A DNA stretch of 64,000 nucleotides from Oehlia diaphana (Eukaryota; Glomeromycota; Glomeromycetes; Glomerales; Glomeraceae): assembly GCA_003833135.1 (NCBI GenBank), contig QZLH01000453.1, positions 1 to 64,000 of the forward strand. Direction: 5' to 3'. The number at the start of each line of letters is the position of its first letter. The first letter of the stretch is position 1. The notes beneath the pieces are model-generated. The model saw nothing but the letters and a program-made list of their open reading frames with translations, was not told the DNA's origin and did no database searches. Below, in pieces: positions 1 to 11,662 of the stretch. The position numbers and the translations under genes were made by a program.

Positions 1-231
1 ACCGCAACTCACTTTTATTATATAAAATCAATATAAAAAAGTGAATCGGAATACTGCAACTCACTTTTATTATATAGTAGAATCAATAGTTTCAGGTCAA
101 CAGGTCAATCAGGTCAGGTCAATCTTCATACCTGACCTGAATTTTTTTCAAAAATCTCATACCTGACCTGAATTTCAGGTCAGGTCAGGTCAGGTTACCT
201 GAATTTGGCTGACCTGTTCGGAGCTCTACAA
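1..231 (+). repeat. Partial copy of the palindromic array / CAGGTC repeat family
   Basis: The first 90 bases hold units with the core AGTGAATC...GATTCACTTT and an ATATAAAATCAATATAAAA spacer. A segment made of CAGGTC/GACCTG words follows and ends in CCTGTTCGGAGCTCTAC. The same order (array, then ATAGTTTCAGGTCAACAGG, then CTGTTCG...CTCT) recurs at 530-2150 and 2835-3210, and a reverse copy lies near 54000. This copy is cut by the window edge. No coding capacity is visible; short open frames here are repeat artefacts. Confidence 0.75.
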
Positions 232-399
232 ATATCCACAAAGCAATAAAAAGGCTACAGAGCAATAAAAACAAGTGGATATCAATAAAGCAATAAAACA
301 GCCACAGAACAGTAAAAACAGTAACTAGGTAACATTATACTCATAACTAGATAACATTATAACGCAACTGGATAACACTCTTATAAGAGTGTTATCCAA

Positions 400-876
400 T
401 TCTGTTTAACCTGACTTGAACTGAAACCTGAAAATTTTCAGGATTTTTATTAAAATATCAAAAATAATGGTGCAAAAATTCTTTTTTGAAATATTGCAAT
501 CCATTTTTTTATATTAAAATTGTATAAAAAGGTGAATCGCAATACCGCAACTAACTTTTTTTATACAAATCAATATAAAAATGTGAATTCCGATACCGTG
601 ATTCACTTTTTATATATAAAATCAATATAAAATGTGAATTCCGATACCGCGATTCACTTTTTATAAATAAAATCAATATAAAATGTGAATTCCGATACCA
701 CGATTCACTTTTTATATATAAAATCAATATAAAAATGTGAATTCTGATATTGCAACTCACTTTTATTATATAAAATCAATATAAAAAGTGAATCATGATA
801 CCATAACTTACTTATATAAAATCATAGTTTCAGGTCAACAGGTCATTCAGGTTATATTGATGTTACAACCTGAACT
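400..876 (+). repeat. Left part of an interrupted repeat copy with a ~51-bp palindromic array
   Basis: It begins with CTGAACT/CTGAAAATTTTCAGG words, then from about 530 carries roughly five tandem units of about 51 bp. Each unit has the near-palindrome GTGAAT-(C/T)CGATACCG-CGATTCAC plus an AT-rich spacer. After the array comes CATAGTTTCAGGTCAACAGG, which is repeated almost exactly near 3065. Continuity breaks at 876, where a 460-bp insertion begins. The 405-560 part is repeated in reverse orientation near 54110-54260. Mobile origin is inferred from dispersal, not from coding capacity. Confidence 0.75.
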
Positions 877-1336
877 AGAGTTACAATCCGTGGATAATAT
901 ATCCATCAACCGTTATCTGAATCCGTCAGATCAGTTTGGTAAAAGATATCCAAAAGTCAGATAACTGCATCATCCGGATATCCTTGACGGATCATTCAGA
1001 TCATCTGATTATTGATCATAATTCTGGCCAAGTCTGTAGTGCCAGCCAGAATTACAATAATGATAGACATGTGATCTTAGATAAAGCGTTTAGCCACCGG
1101 GTAAGTTATGTTACACAAAATTTTTGCTGCTTTTTTGTGTTACACAATGTTACACAAATTTCATAACTCTAGCCGGAACTATAAATTTTGCCCGATTTAA
1201 GTCTAAGATATCTTACAGATATCCAATATCCTTCATCCGTCTTTATCCGATCTGTCTACAAAATCTTCATCCATTATCCAAAAAATGTCAGATATTCGGT
1301 CACAGATACAGATGGGGATGGATGGATTGTAACACT
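877..1336. mobile_element. 460-bp MITE with 13-bp terminal inverted repeats and 10-bp target duplication
   Basis: The left end reads AGAGTTACAATCC and the right end GGATTGTAACACT, an inverted pair with one mismatch. The element is flanked on both sides by AACCTGAACT (867-876 and 1337-1346). The uninterrupted copy near 3100 carries the host sequence without the insert, so insertion is seen directly. There is no convincing coding frame. The duplication length suggests a Mutator-like (MULE) family, but superfamily assignment is inference. Confidence 0.8.
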
Positions 1337-1428
1337 AACCTGAACTGAAATTGAATTGAAATTGCTAAACCTGACCTGATAAATTCAGGTCAATCTGTCA
1401 GGTAACTCAGGTTACCTGAATTTGGTCA
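1337..1428 (+). repeat. Continuation of the interrupted CAGGTC repeat copy
   Basis: The block starts at the second AACCTGAACT and runs through ATTGCTAAACCTGACCTG to TTACCTGAATTTGGTCA. It matches 3112-3195 in the intact copy closely, and it is broken again at about 1429 by unrelated sequence. Confidence 0.7.
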
Positions 1429-2138
1429 GGATGAATCCGTGATCCATTAATCTGGTCTGTTATAATCCAGATATCTGTGTAAATCCACAGATGCAATCCA
1501 GATATGATACAGATATTCACAGATGCATCTGAAAATAATATCATGTGACTTTTTTTGGAAGAGATTAAATCTGGCCAGAATTAAACGATCACTATAAAAA
1601 TTTCCTTATTTGGAGTACGGATAAAGCGGGGCTAATGTGGCACCCAAAAATTTCTGGGATTTTCTGGCCTGTGCCACGAGATTCCCTAAGAAATCTTTGG
1701 GCCGTGGCTGAACTTGCGGGGGTTCTTCATGGGAGTGGTGAGTGGGACATAAGCCACGGCAGTCACGAAGGATCACGCTCCCACTAGCCGCGGCAGTAAG
1801 ATTTTTTAGAGAATCCCGTGGCGTGGCTCAGGGAATCTTGGAAATTTTTGATAGGCGCTACTGCAGCCATGCCCCGCTTTAGCCGTACCCCTTATTTGGA
1901 AATTCATATAACATTCACGCAGCTCAGTTTTAAATTTTTATTGGGTGGGAAATTTCCTTTTTTGGAAATTTGTGTAATGTCACATGATCAACTGAGCTTT
2001 TTTTATCTAAACGGATCATCCAGATTCATTTGGATTATTCATCCAGACCATCCGTCACCAATCTGGATGATTCAGATGAGCTATAGATCAGATAAATCCG
2101 CAGATTGACAGATTGGCAGATTGACAGATTGTAACACT
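1429..2138. mobile_element. Second insertion in the same repeat copy, itself carrying a MITE
   Basis: Relative to the intact copy near 3195, the host sequence stops at GGTCA (1428) and resumes with CTATTCGGAACTCT near 2137. About 430 bases of non-host sequence remain after the nested element at 1613-1890 is subtracted. The right end, GATTGTAACACT, resembles the right end of the 877-1336 element, and the interior has repeated CAGATTG words. No clean left terminus or target duplication was found, so the limits are approximate. Confidence 0.45.
1613..1890. mobile_element. 278-bp GC-rich MITE, hAT-like, with 8-bp target duplication
   Basis: The left end GAGTACGGATAAAGCGGGGC matches the reverse complement of the right end, GGGTACGGCTAAAGCGGGGC, at 18 of 20 positions. 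CTTATTTG flanks the element at 1605-1612 and 1891-1898. An 8-bp duplication is characteristic of hAT transposons. The interior is much richer in G and C than the surroundings and contains inverted GCCACGG words. It has no transposase frame, so it is non-autonomous. Confidence 0.75.
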
Positions 2139-2150
2139 ATTCGGAACTCT

Positions 2151-2571
2151 ATTTTTATGTCTCTAGAATTGATAAATCAAAAGTTATTTGCATTTTACTA
2201 TTTTTAGACATTTAATAATATCTTCTGATCTATTGAATTTATAGATTTGAAAAAATACTGCAATTAGATGCATTTTGATTAGACGAATCCAATAAATCAT
2301 AAATCATTAAATTCTGATCACTGGACGTTAAAATAATGTGATTTAATGGTCATTTTTTGAAAATGTTCAGATACTTGAGTATATATTTTTACCTTATAAG
2401 TTCAGTAACATTTATAATTATAGATTATATAAAATATAATTTATTTTATACATTTGGTACTTTTTATTTTTTTTAAAATTGGCCTAATTTTTAGATATAA
2501 TTATTTTAAAAAAAAGTAAAAAAAGTTTCTATTTAAAATAAGTTCAAAATTGATCAATAGTTACAAATATA
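2151..2571. other. AT-rich stretch without recognised genes
   Basis: No open frame of note, RNA gene or clear repeat was seen between the end of the interrupted repeat copy and the Tc1-like terminus at 2572. Confidence 0.5.
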
Positions 2572-2830
2572 CAGTAGCTCACATAAGTAATGCATTACCT
2601 TGAATATCTATTAATTTTAATTTCATATATTGACATCAATTTAAAGCCAAACATTTTAAAATTTTAAATATAAATTATTTGTCATATGAACTATCAAAAT
2701 GTACTAAATTTAATTTGTTAATTTTTTAAGTACAATACAATTTATATATTTTTAAAAAATTAAAAATATAACAACCACAAAAGTAATGCATCACCTTATA
2801 AATTAAGCATTTTATAAAAATTGGAAATAT
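2572..2830 (+). mobile_element. Possible Tc1/mariner left terminus with two direct repeats
   Basis: TA precedes CAGTAGCTCACATAAGTAAT at 2572. A related word, ACCACAAAAGTAATGCATCA, lies in the same orientation about 200 bp further on (near 2775). An outer and an inner direct repeat about 200 bp apart is the layout of IR/DR-type Tc1/mariner ends. No matching right end or transposase is visible, so this would be a truncated remnant. The assignment rests on motif resemblance only. Confidence 0.4.
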
Positions 2831-2834
2831 GTTT

Positions 2835-3210
2835 TACCGTGATTCACTTTTTATATATAAAATTAATATAAAAAAGTGAGTCCCGATACCGCGATTCACT
2901 TTTATTATATAAAATCAACATAAAAAAAGTCCCGATACCACAATTCACTTATATTATAAAAATCAATATAAAAAAGTGAATCCCAATATCGCAACTCACT
3001 TTTATTATATAAAATCAATACAAAAAGTGAATTATAATACCATAACTCACTTATATTATATAAATCATAGTTTCAGGTCAACAGGTCATTCAGGTTATAT
3101 TGATGTTACAACCTGAACTGATGCTGAATTGCAATTGCTAAACCCAACCTGATAAATTCAGGTCAAAACTGTCAGTTACCTGAATTTGGTCAACCTGTTC
3201 GAAACTCTAG
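2835..3210 (+). repeat. Copy of the palindromic array plus uninterrupted CAGGTC end
   Basis: About four to five units of the ~51-bp palindromic repeat run to about 3060. CATAGTTTCAGGTCAACAGG, a CAGGTC/CCTGAA segment and the terminal CCTGTTCGAAACTCTAG follow. This copy lacks the insertions seen at 877-1336 and 1429-2138, so it is the reference for reading them. Confidence 0.75.
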
Positions 3211-3539
3211 GAAGCAGTAATAACAGTGTAATCACACTCTCACTATAGATACCAATTGGCCTCTACCTGTTTACAAAAGAGGGCAAAAAAAATTTTGAAA
3301 TACATTCTTATTGGTATTCTTTAATTAATTTGATTTTTAAAAATTATATTGGTATATTTGGTACTTCACAATATGTTTATTTAGTGTTTGGTAAATTCAT
3401 AAATTATAAGCCATTTATGATGACAAATGTTTTTGCTCTTAGCAAATAACAATCTAGAAGTTTCAGATCTCTTTGAAACATTTCTGTAACGTCCAGAGCC
3501 AAATATATGAAGCATTATCCAGACCCACAGGCTTATCTA

Positions 3540-4020
3540 CTTATCTATATCTAAGAGACTTCAGGTTGATATTGTTCGTGCAATGAAATCACCTTTATAC
3601 TGACCAGTAAGTCTATGGCGAGAACCATTTTCAACATCGCAGTCATAAAGATACTCATAATATTCTTTTCTTTTCAAAAAACCGGGATCACCATGATGTT
3701 ATTTCAAAGGTTTGAAAAAGTGACTGGTAAATATATGTGCCATCCTCAACTGAAGTAGTGATGGTTAAAGTAGACATGACATTATTAATCCAAGGAGAAT
3801 TTGAAGTTAATCCATCATCTACATTTCTTACATTGGCATCAATAATTAATCTCGATTCTAATTCTATACAAGTACCAATATCTTCTGACCGTAAGGTTTC
3901 ATTCTCAAAATCGACATGTAAGTGTTAACGTTCTTAATCTTAATTAAATTTTTTTCTTCTTCATCGAAAACGCTGTTGCATTCGAGATTTTCTCTGTTAC
4001 TCAGTGGAATTGAACTGAAA
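3540..4020 (-). pseudogene. Degenerate coding fragment, unidentified
   Basis: On the minus strand a readable segment at about 3920-3690 includes IELESRLIIDANVRNVDDGL and ends at a stop. A second segment in another frame continues at about 3690-3555 with KRKEYYEYLYDCDVENGSRH. An upstream segment near 3930-4010 is again in a different frame. Amino-acid composition looks coding, but no intact frame or set of splice sites joins them. I do not recognise the family; a relic of a duplicated host gene is a guess. The flanks 3230-3540 and 4020-4486 show nothing recognisable. Confidence 0.3.
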
Positions 4021-4486
4021 TTATTAAAACAAAAGCATTTAATGTTAATTATACAATATAAACTCGCAGCAGAAAGTCTGTAAGAGCTCTTATATGAAAA
4101 TGGTGAAGGAACTAGTTATTGGTAGTCATAAAGCAGCAGAAATTGGAGTAAATATGCGAAATGGCCATTTTAGTATTAATCTGCACCGGAAAGTGAGGAA
4201 TAAAAAGTTCCGATTGACACTAGTGTTATTATTGTTCTGTACTCTCTGACCTGAGAAAGAAACATTTATCAAACTTATATACGGCCAGTTGACCAGAAAC
4301 CCAACATTGTTGCAACTAAATTTCTCTAGAATAAAAGAAAGAAATGGTTAAGACGGATTAAGTAAGAAGGCGCAAATTATCCCGCTGATCTGGATTGACT
4401 GTTAATCGTTTCCATCTTTCATATTGTTATAGAACTTCCCCTCTCTATAAAATAAAATAAAATAGTCATAGTCATAATTTTCGACA

Positions 4487-4901
4487 ATGAAATCCACAAA
4501 ATCCTCCTCTGCTACTACCAATCAACCTGAAAAATCTTCCAAGTTATTAAATTTACTTCGAAGAGTTAATACCGTAAACAAATCCACTTCGATTTCTAAT
4601 AATGAAATTCAAAATAAAAAAATTAAGATGCCATTAACAAAAAAAGGCATTAAAAAGTTCAAAGATAAATTAAAATATACACAAAAACTTAAACAACTTA
4701 AATTAAAAAAACAATTATTAAAAGAAAAGGAAAAAGAACAAGCAGGTCAGCAACTATTTCGATTTATATATTTAAATAATAAATATATCATAATTTATCG
4801 AACTTTGTGATTTTTTTGTAGATAAAGAGAAAGCGAAGCAAACTAATTTCGAAAAAAATTTACAATATTTTACTTTTTCAACGAAAGAAGTAAATCAATG
4901 A
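4487..4901 (+). CDS. Small Lys-rich protein, function unknown
   Basis: Two exons (4487-4745, 4822-4901) joined over a 76-nt GT...AG intron give 112 residues; without splicing the frame stops at 4810. The N-terminal third is Ser/Thr/Asn-rich. The middle (about residues 45-90) is a highly basic, Lys/Leu/Gln-rich helix-like stretch with KKGIKKFKDKLKYTQKLKQL, followed by an acidic-basic KEKEKEQ run. No signal peptide or membrane segment is seen. The basic helix suggests a nuclear or RNA-binding protein, but this is only inference. It converges on the SYLF gene. Confidence 0.5.
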
Positions 4902-5200
4902 TTGTGTTCAAGAAATAATTTTCAAACTTTTACACATGCTCAATTAGATTCAATAAAATCATTTTAATGTAAATGAGAAATGTTTTAATGTTTATTGCTT
5001 GTATATGAAAAAATATATATATTATATATATAAAAGATAATTATATATTATATAGTTCATTTGATAAGTATATTATATAAAAGAAACAAAGCCTACTTTT
5101 TCAATCTCGAATAATCTCGAATGAATATAAAAAAGTGAGAAATGCTAAAACGAAAGAAATGCTTTATCTAATACTAATGCTAAAAAAAATAAAATTAAAA

Positions 5201-6143
5201 TTAACGTGATTCTCTTTCTTCAGCTTTCTTGATAGTTTCGTACAATACACTAATAGAGCTTGGAGGTTTATCAGTTTTACCGGATAAAATTTCTTCGGCG
5301 GAAATTTCTTTATCATAGAAGGTCTTATTTGCATCTTTACGTTCAATAATTATTGTTCCTTCAACTGATACGCCCGCAAAGAGACCTTTTGATTTACTAT
5401 ATGAAAAGAGAGCTGCACCTTCATATAAAGAACCAGAGTATTCATGACCAAACCCAACAGGACCTGCTGAAACCGATAGGTTTCCTCCTAAGGTAACATT
5501 TTCTCCACGGCAAAAAGCTTTAACAGCATCATCGGTGTTAAGAACAATAACAAAATCAGTTACATCGGCACCTAGCTGTGCACCAAATCCAACACCACCG
5601 ATATTAATCAATGATGGACAAGACCAGCCTCCATCGGGGGTTCTTTAAGAAAAAAGAATATTTAGACCATGACCGCGCAAAAAATTAGGATACACAATGA
5701 AAATTATAACTAACTTACTTTGCAACAACTAAGCCCGACCCCATGCGGCCAGACCAGAAAAACCCAGCTTTGATGGCAGTAAAGATAGCTAATCCTTTAG
5801 CATTACATATGACATCTTTTGGAATTACATTATCCAATCCACCTTCAGCTTTTTCGGGATCAGTAAAACTAGACAAAATTTTATCAGCCTTTAAAACCTG
5901 CGAAACAAAGTCGGCAGGCAAAGGAGAGTTCACATTATTGTTCGTTGCAGTTTTTTGAATATCGTTCGTGACCTCAGTTGCAATACTTCTGGCCCTTTCT
6001 ACACCATAATCGACTTTAGATGATACGCCTGGGAATTTTTGTTTAAGCTCAGTGAGATAATCGGACATTTTTGTTGTTACACTTGCAGTAGTTGTTTGTG
6101 CGGTAGAAGCAGCCGTATTAGCAGTTTCGGTAGTTGAAGCCAT
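5201..6143 (-). CDS. SYLF-domain (Ysc84/SH3YL1-type) protein
   Basis: Two exons (6143-5719 and 5642-5201) encode 288 residues; the intron has a GTAAGT donor. The C-terminal two thirds is a SYLF (DUF500) domain, seen in FTAIKAGFFWSGRMGSGLVV, the splice-spanning TPDGGWSCPSLINIGGVGFG and the following GAQLGADVTDFVIVLN. The family binds phosphoinositides and, in yeast Ysc84/Lsb3, actin at endocytic sites. Unlike yeast Ysc84, no SH3 domain follows; the protein ends shortly after the domain. The N-terminus is Thr/Ala-rich and probably disordered. Family call is secure; endocytic role is inferred from homologues. Confidence 0.85.
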
Positions 6144-6881
6144 TTGAAAATTATTATTTTTTTAACGGTTTATTACTATCTTTACTGTTAAAAAAGATTT
6201 TCTTGGTTTTTTGAATTCCTGGGAAAATTTTTTTATAATGAAAGGGAAAAAGGACGACTATTTATATTTGATATTCTATTATAGTATATCACCTCATCCC
6301 AAAAAAGTAATAAAGTACGTCATGTTTGTGGAAATTTCGCGTGAAAATTTTTAAAGTTACATGTGTGTTTTTATTTTTGTTTTACCCGTAAAAATTTGTT
6401 GTCCGAATTTGTATTATTACGAATATCCTATGAACTTCTTGGAAAATCTCATGAGCGTACAATTGTACTGTAAGTTCATATGTTAATTTGACAAAAGCAG
6501 ATTACAATTAAATAAAAATAAAAAAATTAACGCCTTTGATAAATGTTGGGCGGTGATTTGGGCTGTTTTTCTTACACAAGCCAAGGTTGGCTTTGACAGC
6601 TGATCTTATAAATTTGAATTGAAGATCTTAATATCCCTCCAAAAACATATCATAATTTTCAACATATAAACATGTGCACTTTTCTTTAAAAAGTGAATAA
6701 TAAAACTACGTGTGGCTGAATGGAATTAATATAATGTAAATCATTAACATTTGACATTTGTATGAAGATCAAGATCATATCATTTAGTCACGTGATAGAT
6801 AACATAATAAATTGCTGATATCACACGGAGGCCTGTTGATATCACGAACCTATATATTACTTTTACCTAATTTGTTATAAA
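6144..6881. other. Intergenic region, AT-rich
   Basis: It lies between the 5' end of the SYLF gene and the 3' end of the GTPase gene. A CACGTG palindrome occurs near 6790, a possible bHLH site. No coding or RNA feature is seen. Confidence 0.5.
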
Positions 6882-8294
<1,413 letters not shown>

Positions 8295-8449
8295 TTTATA
8301 TATTTGTAAAAAAGACCCCCAAAAAAAAGAGAATTTTTTAGATAATCTGTGATCGACAAAATTATTTGCTAAGCCACCGAGTCTAATTTTATAAACATTC
8401 AGAAAAAATTTTCACTGATTTTTTTGAATTATCATACAGTATATAAAAA

Positions 8450-8847
8450 AGTAAGTCAAATGAAAATTTCTCTTCGCTGAAATAATTTATTATATTAATA
8501 TATTTTTATATATATAATTTATATGAAGTGGCAAAGAAAGCCAAAGCAAGGTAATAATTTTAAATAAAATAAATAAAATATTATTATCGAGAAAGCTAAA
8601 TTATTTCAATTCATTTTAGGACAACAATAGTAAGGCTTGTTTCATCAGCTGGTACAGGATATTTCTTTACAAAAATTAGACCACGTCAATTACCAAAATT
8701 ATCGTTTGTCAAATTCGATCCGAAAGGTATAATTAATATTTTCTTTAAAAAAATTTATTTAAAAAATTCTGATTACCATTTTTTATTTTATTTTATATAC
8801 ATGAAGTTGGTAGAAGAGTTTTATTTACCGAACAAAAGAATAGATAA
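8450..8847 (+). CDS. Mitochondrial ribosomal protein bL33m
   Basis: Spliced coding sequence of 56 residues: the A at 8450, then 8529-8550, 8620-8726 and 8807-8847. Residues include TIVRLVSSAGTGYFFTKIRP and end in GRRVLFTEQKNR, the conserved L33 fold of fungal Mrpl39. The expected fungal start, MAKKAKAR, needs an ATG made of the A before a GTAAGT donor and the TG after an AG acceptor, so an intron splits the start codon. A continuous ATG at 8523 would read MKWQRKPKQ in the wrong frame for the rest. The neighbour is a mitoribosome-assembly GTPase; together they form a functional divergent pair. Confidence 0.8.
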
Positions 8848-8978
8848 ATAATTCGATGATTTTTTTAATGTTTAATAAAATATATTGATAATTATTAATC
8901 AATTAAAATAAGAATTTTAAATATTAAAATATTATCTATTATATTTTTTCGGGATCAGTAAAAGAAAAAATTTAAAAT

Positions 8979-9320
8979 TTAAACTTTATTTTCCAATTTC
9001 GATTTTTCCTCTTTCTTTTTTTGTTTCTCGAGAAGGCGCATTCTTTTCATATAACTTATTATTACAAAAAAAAAATCATTACACGTATCATTTATAAAAA
9101 AAAATTACGTATTTTATTACAAAGGAAAATTGCAAACTCACTCTTCATATTGACATTTTTCCCATGAGTGTTTTTCATCTTCACATTTCCATGGTAAATA
9201 CCAAGTTTCAGTACGACATTTATTTAATGATATCAGTAAATGTGCACAATAATCTCTATATCCTAATGGAAGTTTTGCTTCGGCCATTTCTTTTTGCGTA
9301 GCTATCATTTCTATATTCAT
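8979..9320 (-). CDS. NADH:ubiquinone oxidoreductase subunit NDUFB7 (B18)
   Basis: Exons 9320-9142 and 9054-8979 give 84 residues. The protein has the twin CX9C pattern of the family: a pair in CAHLLISLNKC and a pair in CEDEKHSWEKC, preceded by ATQKEMAEAKLPLGYRDYC. After the intron comes DYMKRMRLLEKQKKK, matching the C-terminal basic helix of B18. These cysteines form disulphides after Mia40 import, on the intermembrane-space side of complex I. There is no presequence, as is usual for CX9C proteins. It converges on bL33m (131 bp between stops) and diverges from U1-C. Confidence 0.9.
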
Positions 9321-9549
9321 TTTAATAAATTAAAATTTGTTAAAAATAATTTTTTAAGCAAGGAAAACAAATAAAAAACCTGGAGGTCCATCTGAGGTCA
9401 TTTTTAATTTTATGCTGATAAAAAAAAATTTAGGCTTTTTGGAACTTATATAATTTTAGGTTCGAATCTCACGTGATTCAGATATGAAAGGTAAACTGAT
9501 CGAATTTTTGAATTTATTTTTTTTGTTTTTTTTATATTTTATTTGAATA

Positions 9550-10718
9550 ATGCCGAAATATTATTGTGGTAAGTTTATAAAATCCATTTTTTTCTTTTTT
9601 TTTCTTGTCAAGAAAACTTCTAATAACAACGATCATTTAGATTACTGCGATGTATACCTTACGCACGGTAAATATTTTTTATTTTTTTTGTTTTTTCTTT
9701 GACTTTAAAAGAAGTGCTAATACTTATTTGCATTTTTGTTAGATTCCTCTTCAGTGAGGAAAGCTCACAATAATGGCAAAAATCATATTATGAACGTAAG
9801 GAACTATTATGCTGGTAAGTGATATTTAAAAAAACGCTTTTTATAAATTTTGAATGATAATGATAATCAAACTTTTGTACTATTATTATCACATGGATCA
9901 ATAGAGTTAGGACAAGATAAAGCACAAGCAATTATTGACGAAATCACAAAGGCATATGAACGAGCTGGACAATCGGGTAAAATTTATTTCTATATGAATA
10001 AAATTTTATATAAATCTTGTTAGTAATTTACTTTTCTTTCAGGATTTCCACCTCAATATGGATATGTTCCCGGTATCCCACCAACGCCGTCTCCGGCAGT
10101 CCCAGTTGCAGCAGCTCCTCAATTTGGCGGTAAATTACAGATACTTATTTTTTCTTATTTTTTCTTATTTAGTATTAAAAGAGCCCCATTTTCTCCGTTT
10201 TAGCCCCGGCACCAATAATGTTAGGTCGTCCTCCCACTGGAGTCGGTGCACCTGGCACTGTTCCTGCTCCAGGACTTTCAGCACCACCTCCAGGCATAGG
10301 ATCAGCACCACCAGGAATGGGAGCACCTGGGGTTGGAGGTCCACCTTCAAGTGCACCAATGATTGACACTGAAACATCAGGAATTCGACCACCTATAGTT
10401 TCACCTACATCGTTGGGTCCAAATTCAACAATGCCTTCAAATCAACAATATGGTACACCAACAGGATATATGAGACCTTCAGGTCAAAGTCCAATTGGAG
10501 GATATCCCACAACACAAGGTCCTCCTGGATCTCAAGGTAGTATTCCTCCAGGTAGTGTTCCTCCTGCTTCTGTGCCACCTCCCGGTGGTGCTAATTATCA
10601 ACAATATCCAGGTGGACATTCTTCACAGCATTATCCACCTGCTAGCAATGGATCAAATTCTTCTAGTTCTTTACCGCCTCAACCTTCAAGAGGTGTTAAA
10701 AGACAAATGGAAGAATAA
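9550..10718 (+). CDS. U1 small nuclear ribonucleoprotein C (U1-C)
   Basis: Six exons (9550-9568, 9641-9667, 9743-9814, 9905-9976, 10043-10129, 10204-10718) encode 263 residues. The N-terminal C2H2-type matrin/U1-C finger is assembled across the first three exons as [20 protein letters not shown] then RKAHNNGKNH. It binds at the U1 snRNA-5' splice site junction and helps select 5' splice sites. The rest is Pro/Gly/Gln-rich and low-complexity, as in metazoan U1-C and longer than yeast Yhc1. The first exons are only 19 and 27 nt. Identity is secure. Confidence 0.93.
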
Positions 10719-11655
10719 ACATATATTTTTCTCATTTATTATTCTTATTCTTTATTTCAGTACTGACAGATATATGGCAAGTGCATTTTGATTCTTATTA
10801 TTTAAAAAGTTATATGCTTACAATTTAAATTGCTTTTAAGTCTTTTAACAAATAGAAATTAAAGAAAACTCATTTGTGATGATTTAAATCAGAAAAATTA
10901 TTGGATGAAATAAGGTTGGAGAATAAATGATTTTTTTTTCTTCTTATTTTTATTTATTATATTTTAAATTTCATTCATTTTTCTTTTTTTAAAAAAAATT
11001 AAAGGAAAGAAAGTAATAGTAGTAATAAAGTAGTAATTTTGCATATTATAAACATTAATATATAGAAATGTTTTTGTGGATAAATTAATAGATAATAAAA
11101 GTTATAATTTTAAATAAAAAAAAATTTTTTTATAATACGCATTATATGAATTCTTAATTACTTATTCATCGCCTATAGTGAATTAGTGATCTGGGCAAAA
11201 TTACGTAATGCCAAAATTAAAACATATGACATTTAACAAAGGATGTGATATTACAAAAACAATTTAAAAATTATCTACTATTCTACTATATTCTACTATA
11301 CGAAGAAATGTTTAATGAAATAAGAAAAGTATTTATAAAAAATTACCAGTTGCATAATTAATTATGTAGATTTCTTCATATTTATTCTTTTAAGTTGGGC
11401 GTAAAATTTCATCTATCTTTTTCTGGTCACATTGGCCTATTTATAACGAAAAAAGGAAAAATATTTAATAAGATCACTCTGACCATTTATAACTAAAAAA
11501 GGAAAATATTGGACAGATCTCGGAAAACAGATATCCCAACTTTGACTATCATGAAAAAATACTATTGACAAGCTTATGGATTCAGACAAATCTACTATTA
11601 CAAATGGTGGGTATTATGTTTGTATTTAGGATCGACGTTGTAGCTTTTCTAATTA
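10719..11655. other. Intergenic region
   Basis: AT-rich 3' flank of U1-C; short CTACTATATT direct repeats near 11280. No gene or RNA seen. Composition becomes less AT-rich from about 11500 towards the bacterial-like relic. Confidence 0.5.
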
Positions 11656-11662
11656 AATTTAT

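Noticed and set aside
551..760. Open frame with repeated FILILYIKSESRYRNSHF
   Set aside because: It is a translation of the palindromic repeat array, not a gene.
530..800. Regularly spaced palindromic repeats considered as a CRISPR array
   Set aside because: Spacers are near-identical AT-rich sequence, the genome is eukaryotic and no cas genes are present.
9461..9475. GGTTCGAATCTC resembling a tRNA B box
   Set aside because: No A box, acceptor stem or anticodon arm could be folded around it.
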